A DNA stretch of 64,000 nt, taken from contig NZ_CP040761.1 of the NCBI RefSeq assembly GCF_004683865.2, positions 62,001 through 126,000 of the forward strand. The letters run 5' to 3'. The DNA is from Paracoccus liaowanqingii. GTDB lineage: Bacteria > Pseudomonadota > Alphaproteobacteria > Rhodobacterales > Rhodobacteraceae. Under the pieces are notes generated by a model that was given only the letters and a program-made list of their open reading frames with translations, was not told the origin of the DNA and searched no databases. The position numbers and the translations under genes are program-made. This document shows, piece by piece, positions 16,816-23,324 of this stretch (the first letter of the stretch is position 1; every line of letters begins with the position of its first letter).

Positions 16816-17816
16816 CCAAGAACAATCGGTTCCCATACCTGATGCGCGCGTTCTTCTACGAATGGCTGGTCGAGCAGCGCAATGCCTCCATCCATACGGT
16901 GCGTTCGTATCGCGATGCCTGGCGGCTCTTCCTCCGGTTCGTTGCACATCGCTCGGGCAAAAGGGTGGCGATGATTGCGCTGGCCGATCTGACCGCTGGA
17001 GAGGTCATCTCGTTCCTCGGTCACGCCGAGCGCGAACGCGGCGGCACGGTCGGCACGCGCAACTGCCGGCTTGCAGCGATACGCAGCTTCTTCAACTTCG
17101 TTGCGACCAAAGATCCCGGATCAATCGCGCAATGCGTCGAAATCCTCAACATTCCGGTAAAGCGCGGACCAGTCTCGGAACCCTGTTATCTGGATCCGGC
17201 GGAAGTGGCTGCAATCCTGGCTCAGCCTGATCGTTCGACACGCGAAGGTATGCGCGACCATGCCCTGCTCTCGTTCCTCTACAACAGCGGCGCGCGAATA
17301 CAGGAAGCACTCGACCTGTGCCCCGATGCGGTCCGCTTCGAAAGCCCAAGCTGCGTGCGCCTGACCGGAAAGGGCCGAAAAGAACGTATCTGCCCGCTCT
17401 GGCCGGAAACCGTGACGTTGTTAAAGAAGCTGCTCGAACGGCAACCGCGTGCGCCAGACCAGAGGCTGTTCGTCAACCGCTACGGAAAACCGCTCAGCGC
17501 GTCGGGGGTCCGGTTCAAGCTCGCCGCCTATGTGAGGGTCGCGGCTAGGACCACGCCAACGCTACGCGACAAACATGTGACACCCCATGCCTTCAGGCAT
17601 GCCACCGCCGTGCATCTCATATCGGCTGGCGTCGACGTCACGGTTATCCGTAGCTGGCTCGGGCACGTGAGCCTCGACACGACGAACCACTATGCCCGAG
17701 CCAACCTCGAAACAAAGCGCAAGGCATTGGAACAGGTGGGCGTTCCCGAAACGCCCGGCGGTCAGCCCTCGTGGAAACGCGATACGAGCATTCTCGCCTG
17801 GCTCGATACGCTCTAA
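16812..17816 (+). CDS. RitC, tyrosine recombinase (third of trio)
   Basis: A 334-residue tyrosine recombinase, XerC/D-like in length. The catalytic set is NSGARIQEALDL (Arg), TPHAFRHATAVHL (HxxR) and WLGHVSLDTTNHYA (His and Tyr). The frame opens at 16782, but the ATG at 16812 overlaps the ritB stop and begins the recognisable protein (MTKNNRFPYLMRAFFYEWL). Ends 50 bases before the right terminal repeat. Confidence 0.88.
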   Translation: MTKNNRFPYLMRAFFYEWLVEQRNASIHTVRSYRDAWRLFLRFVAHRSGKRVAMIALADLTAGEVISFLGHAERERGGTVGTRNCRLAAIRSFFNFVATKDPGSIAQCVEILNIPVKRGPVSEPCYLDPAEVAAILAQPDRSTREGMRDHALLSFLYNSGARIQEALDLCPDAVRFESPSCVRLTGKGRKERICPLWPETVTLLKKLLERQPRAPDQRLFVNRYGKPLSASGVRFKLAAYVRVAARTTPTLRDKHVTPHAFRHATAVHLISAGVDVTVIRSWLGHVSLDTTNHYARANLETKRKALEQVGVPETPGGQPSWKRDTSILAWLDTL

Positions 17817-17864
17817 AATAATGCGGAGGAATGTGGCCGGAAACCGCGAACACTGGCCGATCTG

Positions 17865-17906
17865 GCCACGTTCCTTCACATTATAGACTGCTGCGGATAA
17901 TTGCGG
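17865..17906 (-). repeat. Right terminal inverted repeat of the RIT element
   Basis: Reverse complement begins CCGCAATTATCCGCAGCAG and matches the left end at 36 of 42 positions. Part of it also pairs with a sub-terminal copy at 17818-17838 (18 of 21 positions), so the right end can fold into a large stem-loop. Confidence 0.8.
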
Positions 17907-18017
17907 GCATTGAACGACGACAAGCGGCTGATCTTCAAAGCTGCCAGCGAGGCCCAGAAAGCCGCCGATCTGCTGACAAAGCGGCAGCGCGTTGAAGAAG
18001 AACGCGCGGCCGCGTGA
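17907..18017 (+). pseudogene. ardC: ardC 3' part: last 36 codons of the interrupted ArdC gene
   Basis: Open frame ALNDDKRLIFKAASEAQKAA, then DLLTKRQRVEEERAAA and TGA. This is the standard ArdC C-terminus and joins in frame to the 5' part across one TTGCGG hexamer. It has no start of its own. The stop overlaps the GTG start of the next small gene. Confidence 0.85.
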
Positions 18018-18193
18018 ATGCCGCCATCCCCCTGCCGGACCTGTCCTGCCGCAAATGCGGCAGGACCAACCCTTGGGTTCACCTCGCGCCTGTCATCGTC
18101 GGGGGAACAGGAACGTGTATCTGCTTGGATTGCGAAGAGGGGCGGTTCAGGCTGGTCAGCGACGGAAACCCAAAGCCGGGGGTCACGCTATGA
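18014..18193 (+). CDS. Small zinc-ribbon protein (59 aa) coupled to ardC
   Basis: A 59-residue protein starting with GTG inside the ardC stop (GTGA). Two cysteine pairs, CRKC (residues 12-15) and CICLDC (35-40), indicate a zinc ribbon, and the tail is GNPKPGVTL. Since it is coupled to ardC, the RIT insertion upstream probably reduces or abolishes its normal expression. Family not recognised; a role in antirestriction or early plasmid establishment is a guess from position. Confidence 0.55.
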   Translation: MNAAIPLPDLSCRKCGRTNPWVHLAPVIVGGTGTCICLDCEEGRFRLVSDGNPKPGVTL

Positions 18194-18306
18194 CTAGTTT
18201 TGAACTTCAGACGGCCCCGACGACCTGCCCATTCCATGCGCCACCTTGGCCGAAGCGGAGCGGCGCGGCAGACGCCGCGCCGTCCGGATCGGATCGCCCG
18301 TTCTGA

Positions 18307-18878
18307 TCTATGAGATCGACAGTCGGGGTGGCGAAAGGTTTGTGGGGTGTGCTGGCCCCCCTGCCCTCTGTCCTGGCGTGCAGGGAGAACGCCGGGCGGG
18401 CGGATCTGACAGCTGCGCCGCCAGGTCCGCCCGCCCGGGGCTTCGCCTTACATTGCAGCGCGGGCAAGCCACGCCGCACGATCCTTATGCGTTTCACGCC
18501 GACGCTGCCTGGCGGCGGCTTCGCCGCCACGGAAGCGCGAGGGAAAGGTGCCCCTTTACAGGATGGATTTGACCACCGCTCCCTCACGCCCCTTCGCTCC
18601 ATGGGGGCCGTTCCGCTCGTGATCTGCAAGCCCCTGGCCGAAAGATCGGCCGCGGGTGGACAAATCCAACTTGGGCAAGACGGTCATACCGGAAAGAAGC
18701 AGAGAATAAGCGCGGTTGATAAGCCCTTGTTCAGACTTCCGCGCCACAGGTCACAGGGAAAGGCGACCCTGCGTCCAGTTGGTAGGTCTAATTGCCAGCG
18801 GTCAGGTCTCAGTAGCTTTTTCTCATGCAAATGCAGGTGCTATGTAAAGAGCCAGGATGCCTGCCGTAATCAAGGTCT
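18307..18878. other. Gene-free GC-rich stretch with strong inverted repeats
   Basis: About 570 bases with no supportable gene. It holds an inverted repeat with 16-base arms (15 of 16 pairing; 18392-18407 with 18423-18438, core CGGGCGGGCGG) and smaller hairpins such as GGCCGAAAGATCGGCC near 18639. Terminator, origin or attenuator functions are all possible; nothing decides between them. Confidence 0.4.
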
Positions 18879-19562
18879 TCATTCTGTATAATCCTTGATC
18901 ATGGCGTCCAGACTCGAAAACCATGCTGGCTCGATCTGCCCAAGCAGCAATGCCGATTTGGGGGCTTTGTTTCCATTCCTGACCGTTGCCGCAATCGCCC
19001 GGATAACCTGAGGCTCAACCTTCATCGTGATCCGGTGGCTCCATTCTGCTGGGCCACTCACCTCCATTGATTGGGGAACATAGCGCGGCTCTATCGTGAT
19101 CGTGGGCATGTTGGCGTAGGCAGCTTTCAGCACCGTTGCGCGAGGGGTGCCTTCGGCCTCTAGTCTCTCAAGCGCATCGGCATGGCGCTGGAGCACCCTC
19201 AGGCGGAGGGTATGCGGCGCACCTGGCTTTGATCCGGCACGCCGTGGAACGACGAGATGTGCGAGACGATGGGGTGACGGATTGGCCTTTGCCTTGGGTG
19301 ATGGGCCTGTCTCGCGGTCGCCGCTGGAAGACGCTTGTTCGACTTCCTTCTGAGTCACATCAGGCTCCGCATGGGCATGTCCCATGTCACCGTCGCGATT
19401 GGTGCTTTCCAAGGCAGGCGGAGCAACCGCTGGCTGCGCCTTGAAGCTGTTGATCGCATCGTCGCTGATCGTTCCCAGCTCGGGCCGCTGAGACCCGGCA
19501 GTGACGGCTTTTCCAAAGCCGGTCGCATCGGGGCGAAGGGTCTTTATTCTCTCACGCGCCAT
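18879..19562 (-). CDS. VirC2-like protein downstream of a ParA/VirC1-like ATPase
   Basis: A 227-residue protein. The first 110 residues are low-complexity and probably disordered. The C-terminal half (from about LRLRVLQRHADALERLEAEG) is compact, with a strand-helix-helix feel (HRITMKVEPQVIRAIAATVR). The layout, a disordered N-half plus a C-terminal ribbon-helix-helix-type domain, and the gene position directly after a VirC1-like ATPase resemble VirC2 of Ti plasmids. I see no direct sequence match, so this rests on architecture and context. It overlaps the ATPase gene by 11 bases. A ParB-like partner is the alternative. Confidence 0.5.
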   Translation of the reverse strand: MARERIKTLRPDATGFGKAVTAGSQRPELGTISDDAINSFKAQPAVAPPALESTNRDGDMGHAHAEPDVTQKEVEQASSSGDRETGPSPKAKANPSPHRLAHLVVPRRAGSKPGAPHTLRLRVLQRHADALERLEAEGTPRATVLKAAYANMPTITIEPRYVPQSMEVSGPAEWSHRITMKVEPQVIRAIAATVRNGNKAPKSALLLGQIEPAWFSSLDAMIKDYTE

Positions 19563-20316
19563 GGGACGGCTCCATTTTTGTCCCCTCGATGATGTTGTTC
19601 ATCAGATCGATGGCATGGGCCAGGGCGCTTTCATAGTGAAGTGCTTGCCCCTTGTCGCTCCACTGCCCGTTGCGGCACCTGTTCATGATGCCGCCAAGCA
19701 AACCTTGCTCATCCATTTCCCGATACTGCGGTCGCTCCGGGACCATCGTGGACAAGGGATTGAACTCGGCAACAATCTCATAATGGCGGTGGAAATCGCG
19801 GGTCGTGATGTCTTTCGGCTTCGGCAGGTCTCTTTTGCGGCGGACCATGACCGGAGGGACGCGGGTGAGGACAACCTGCAAGGGAGGGATCTGATCCGCG
19901 GAGACGACGCGTTTCTTCAGGTCATCGTGCCAGGCAATCGTTTCGCGGGTGCGGTCGCGATCAGGGTTGGCATTGGTGCAGGGCACGACGATCCGATCCA
20001 CGACACCGGCAAGGTCATCCGCCCATTCGGCACCCTCTCCTTTGGTGTCGATAATGATGAAATCGACCGTGTCATCATTCTTGGCCACGATCTCGTAGAG
20101 ATCCTCTGCAACAGTCGTGGCGCGAACCATGATCTTCTCATCGTAGTGGCCGTTGCTCTCAGCCCTGGTCCACCATTTCAGAATATCCTCGGCGGGATCG
20201 AGATCGATCACCAGACACTTCTTCTTGGAGTGCGCTATGGCTGATGCCAGCAGCTTCGTGAGTGTCGATTTTCCGGCTCCGCCCTTGCGGTTCATCAGTC
20301 CTATGACAATCGCCAT
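19552..20316 (-). CDS. ParA/MinD-type ATPase, VirC1-like
   Basis: A 254-residue deviant Walker ATPase. The P-loop is NRKGGAGKSTLTKLL (residues about 9-23), Walker B-like segments are CLVIDLDPAED and FIIIDTKGEGAEW, and the first lysine signature of ParA is present. The sequence ...DPAEDILKWWTRA resembles VirC1, which binds overdrive next to T-DNA borders and recruits relaxosomes to the pole. It sits divergently from the relaxase operon across the presumed oriT, which favours a transfer role over plasmid partition. Followed, with overlap, by a VirC2-like gene. Confidence 0.8.
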   Translation of the reverse strand: MAIVIGLMNRKGGAGKSTLTKLLASAIAHSKKKCLVIDLDPAEDILKWWTRAESNGHYDEKIMVRATTVAEDLYEIVAKNDDTVDFIIIDTKGEGAEWADDLAGVVDRIVVPCTNANPDRDRTRETIAWHDDLKKRVVSADQIPPLQVVLTRVPPVMVRRKRDLPKPKDITTRDFHRHYEIVAEFNPLSTMVPERPQYREMDEQGLLGGIMNRCRNGQWSDKGQALHYESALAHAIDLMNNIIEGTKMEPSHGA

Positions 20317-20360
20317 GATGTGTTCTGTCCCTGTTCATGTCCGCGGCGAGACAATCAAGC

Positions 20361-20385
20361 GCACGCTGTGCATCCATCATCCTGC
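20361..20385 (+). other. Candidate oriT nick region (MOBP/VirD2-type)
   Basis: ATCCTG followed by C at 20379-20385 matches the conserved nick core of IncP and T-DNA border sites (nick after G). A small inverted repeat GCAC-gct-GTGC lies eight bases upstream. It lies between the VirC1-like gene and the VirD1/VirD2-like genes, exactly where oriT is expected. The nick is not proven, and the motif is short. Confidence 0.45.
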
Positions 20386-20461
20386 TTTCCGCTCTTCATT
20401 TTGACATGGTAGCAGTTTGTCAAGGCGCACAGGTTCGTTCAGCCATTTGATCATGCATGTT

Positions 20462-20513
20462 GTCAGTCAGGCTGTCATGCCGTCAGTCATTTAATACGTC
20501 ATCGGTTGTGTCA
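20462..20513 (+). repeat. Cluster of GTCA repeats in the oriT region
   Basis: Seven copies of GTCA within 52 bases, starting at 20462, 20466, 20474, 20482, 20486, 20498 and 20510. All start points differ by multiples of four bases. It could be a binding array for the VirC1/VirC2-like or VirD1-like proteins (overdrive-like) or a regulatory site for the two divergent operons. Confidence 0.5.
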
Positions 20514-20896
20514 TTCATTAAGTAGCTCGAATGTATGCCGATTGTCGTGTTGCTGGGCTCTGTGATCGCCTGTCTGCTGGACAGAAGCGCGATCACGCGG
20601 CCCGCGAGGTTTGATGGCCCGCCCTGAGGGCTTCGACGCCCTTATTTTGGCCTAGGAGCGGCTACATAGGCCTTTCTCTACCCCAGCCCAACTAAAATCG
20701 CGACCTGCCCCCTGAGAGCCCGCTGCGCGCCTCTGCGGCGGCTCTTCGGCCGCATGCTGTGCTGCGACCTCCGTCCGAGCGAAATTGAATTCATTTATCG
20801 GCTCCGCCCAGGCTTCCTTGACAGTCCCCCGGTCAGAGCCGATAGATGAATGGAGATGTGGCAGGAAATGCAATTGTAATTTTTTACACTGTGATC

Positions 20897-21475
20897 ATGG
20901 TCGGAAGAACGAAGAAAATCACGCCTGGCGACGAGAAGAAGATCGTCGCTTCCGTACGGTCGGGCGTCCCCGTGGCCGTCCTGGCAAAGACCTATGGTGT
21001 CACGCGGCCCACCATCTATCGGGCCATCCGCAGCTTCCACGACAAGGCGCAGGAGGTTCATCTCGAGACTGCCGCTGTCTCGTTCACCGTCGATCGGAGC
21101 ACCCTTCTGGCGTTCGATGCCTTCACCGAACGGCTTGGCTTGAAGAGCAGGGCCGATGCGTTGCGTCGCGTGTGTCGGGTTCCCGCCGGCTTTCTGTCCC
21201 CCGATCCGGACCTTGCCGACGCTCTGCGGGACGTTGCCCTCGAGCTTTCCGCCATCGGGCGGAACGTGAACCAGCTGGTGGCCACCAAGAACTATGAGGT
21301 CCGCAGGGGCGCGAGGCTCAAACTGACCCGTCCGCAGCAGCAGTTGCTGAGTGATCTGCTGGTCCATATCGACGGGGTGTCGGCGCAGGTGCGCCAGTTG
21401 GAGGCCAAGCGCGCCTCGGAAACCTTCCAGCGCTTTGTGGATGGCATGTCGGGGGTGGTTGATGGGCCGGAGTAA
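20897..21475 (+). CDS. VirD1/MobC-like relaxosome accessory protein with N-terminal HTH
   Basis: A 192-residue protein. Residues about 20-50 form a resolvase/transposase-type helix-turn-helix (VPVAVLAKTYGVTRPTIYRAIRSF). From residue 65 on it matches the VirD1/MobC type (VSFTVDRSTLLAFDAFTERL, then ALELSAIGRNVNQL), the ribbon-helix-helix factor that helps VirD2 nick oriT. An extra HTH on VirD1 is unusual. The frame opens at 20846 (MNGDVAG); ATG 20897 begins the conserved part but has no clear ribosome binding site, so the start is uncertain. It overlaps the relaxase start by 14 bases. Confidence 0.72.
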   Translation: MVGRTKKITPGDEKKIVASVRSGVPVAVLAKTYGVTRPTIYRAIRSFHDKAQEVHLETAAVSFTVDRSTLLAFDAFTERLGLKSRADALRRVCRVPAGFLSPDPDLADALRDVALELSAIGRNVNQLVATKNYEVRRGARLKLTRPQQQLLSDLLVHIDGVSAQVRQLEAKRASETFQRFVDGMSGVVDGPE

Positions 21476-23324
21476 TGCTGTCGCCGGCGTTTCCACTCGG
21501 CTCTTCGAGGAGGGTTGGGAGAAGATCGGCGGGGGGCGTCCGTTTGCCGACGCCCGGCATATGGCCCGTGCGGCACAGGGAGCGTCCCCTGCGGTCTTCA
21601 AGATGATCCGTACCGGTGGCTGTGCGTCAAAGGGTCAGCTGACGGCGCAGTTCACCTACCTGTTCAGCAAGAGCGTGGATGTTCATGATTCACGTGGACT
21701 TCTGGACGGCGAGAAGCGTCTGACGCCCGAGCAGATCGAGCGTGCCGTGTCGCGCTGGACGGAGGACTGGCGCGGCCAGATGAATGCGGCCCGCACCAGC
21801 CACATGATCATGTCGTTTCCGCGCGGGGCCAAATCCAATCATGTCAGCCTGATTGCCGGGGAAATCTGCAAGGAAAAGTTGGGCGGGCGGTTTGATTACA
21901 TGATCGCCGTACACACGGACAGCCCGAACAAGAACCCGCATGCCCATGTCATCGTCAATCGGCGGGGAAGGGAACCGGGGGATTATTTTACCCTCCGTCA
22001 GGGCACGGAATACACCTACCAGGCCTTCAAGGAGGCGATGGTGAATCATGCGGCCCGCTATGGCATCCAGCTGGAGGCCACATCGCGTTTGCAGCGGGGG
22101 CATCTCCATTACCCCCCTACGGACGGCGAATGGCGGCGGGCACAGGAGAAGGCGGCCGAGACCGGCACCGCCTTTGAGGCCCCTTCGGGCAAGCCGCGTA
22201 CCGGCGATGCGCTCCACCGGGCTGCCGAGGAGATCCGCGACTGGTCGCTGCGCTATCGCGACCTGGCGAGCTACGCCTCGCTGGCAAATCTGCAAGATCT
22301 GGCGACCGCATTTGAAAAAGCATCCGCCGTCCTCGCCGAGGGCGGCGCCATTATCTCGATAGGAGACCCCTACATGTCTGTAGAGGAAGATTTTGACAAA
22401 GCCGCAGCGAATTTGAGGCGCGCGGTCGATGAGGCTGAAGTGCGGATTTCCGACGCCGCGCCGAACCAGCGTCCTGCCATGGAGCGCAAGCTGTCCGAGG
22501 CGCTATCCTCGGTCGCGCATCTGCAACCGCTTGGCGCCCGGTCGCGCGACCTGAGCGAAGCGGCCAGTGCAGAAGGTATTTACTCTGCGCAGAACGTTCA
22601 GGAAGTGAACACCCGTTTTGCGCTGGAGGGTCGCGACAAGCTGAGTGCCGCACTGGACGGCACCGGCATCGATCCGATCGAGGTCGAGGCCCGGATGCGG
22701 GTGGCGGCCAATTCCGCGGCGCTGGAAGCCCGATGGGTTCAGCAGGATCTGCAGAGCGTGGCCGATCTGCGCGGCCTCGACCTGCACGACAACGCCCAGC
22801 TGCAGCAGGCCATCGCGGTGGTCGATACCGCCTATGACCGGGTGGCCGCAGACTACGGTGTCGATGACGCCATCCATCAGCGTGCGAGCGCCCAACGCGG
22901 CGCGGCGCTTGAGACCTCCGAGCAGGGGCATGAGACCACCGATCAGATCGAACGGGCACGTGAGGCCGACGCACAGGATCGCGCACCGGTCACGTCCATC
23001 GGGTCGCGTGATGGCGTAGGCCCCGATCATGCCGACCTGGCGCGCTATGCCAATCCTGTTGGCGCCGAGGACGAACGTCGCCTGCGCGAGGCTGTTGAGC
23101 GGTCCCTGTCCCGCGAGGAACTTGCGGCTCTGAAGAATGGCGACGCGGCGGTTCTGCGCGGCATTGGCGATCGGGAGGATCAGCTGACCCTGGCCCGCGA
23201 TTACCTGCGTGCCAGCAACGATCCGACTGCGCTCGAAGGCATCGACCGGGTGAACGACGAACTCACCGCGGAGCGCGACCGTGTTCGACAGGAACGCGGT
23301 CATGAGGGAGGCGGGCATGAATAG
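21462..23324 (+). CDS. VirD2-like (MOBP) relaxase
   Basis: A 620-residue relaxase that nicks oriT and pilots the transferred strand. The N-terminal relaxase domain spans about residues 1-260. The metal-binding histidine motif appears as AVHTDSPNKNPHAHVIVNRR (about residues 150-170), preceded by TSHMIMSFPRG. The candidate nucleophile tyrosine lies in QFTYLFSKS. The C-terminal 350 residues are charged and helical, with no helicase motifs, as in VirD2-type enzymes but longer. The ATG at 21462 overlaps the VirD1-like gene; the longer frame from 21351 is read-through of that gene. Followed with an 8-base overlap by the coupling protein. Confidence 0.88.
   Translation: MGRSNAVAGVSTRLFEEGWEKIGGGRPFADARHMARAAQGASPAVFKMIRTGGCASKGQLTAQFTYLFSKSVDVHDSRGLLDGEKRLTPEQIERAVSRWTEDWRGQMNAARTSHMIMSFPRGAKSNHVSLIAGEICKEKLGGRFDYMIAVHTDSPNKNPHAHVIVNRRGREPGDYFTLRQGTEYTYQAFKEAMVNHAARYGIQLEATSRLQRGHLHYPPTDGEWRRAQEKAAETGTAFEAPSGKPRTGDALHRAAEEIRDWSLRYRDLASYASLANLQDLATAFEKASAVLAEGGAIISIGDPYMSVEEDFDKAAANLRRAVDEAEVRISDAAPNQRPAMERKLSEALSSVAHLQPLGARSRDLSEAASAEGIYSAQNVQEVNTRFALEGRDKLSAALDGTGIDPIEVEARMRVAANSAALEARWVQQDLQSVADLRGLDLHDNAQLQQAIAVVDTAYDRVAADYGVDDAIHQRASAQRGAALETSEQGHETTDQIERAREADAQDRAPVTSIGSRDGVGPDHADLARYANPVGAEDERRLREAVERSLSREELAALKNGDAAVLRGIGDREDQLTLARDYLRASNDPTALEGIDRVNDELTAERDRVRQERGHEGGGHE

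Larger units (their letters stand above)
14049..17906 (+). mobile_element. RIT element (recombinase-in-trio), inserted in ardC
   Basis: A compact element made of three overlapping tyrosine recombinase genes in one direction, with no cargo. It is bounded by imperfect terminal inverted repeats of 42 bases (36 identical) and by a TTGCGG hexamer at both junctions (14049-14054 and 17901-17906). Removing one hexamer and the element restores an uninterrupted ardC frame (…SWLR-ALNDDKR…). A 28-base palindrome with 9-base arms (GCGGTTATG/CATAACCGC, 14051-14078) occupies the left junction only. The three genes are intact, so it may still be mobile. Confidence 0.88.

Noticed and set aside
17818..17906. 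CRISPR-like or IS-like repeats around the end of the RIT element
   Set aside because: The repeats are fully explained as terminal and sub-terminal inverted repeats of the RIT element. There are no regular spacers.
18190..18306. 38-codon frame MTSFELQTAPTTCPFHAPPW... with ATGA overlap to the zinc-ribbon gene
   Set aside because: The overlap is suggestive, but the product is very short, proline/serine-rich and without features. A second frame (18246-18572) competes for the same DNA.
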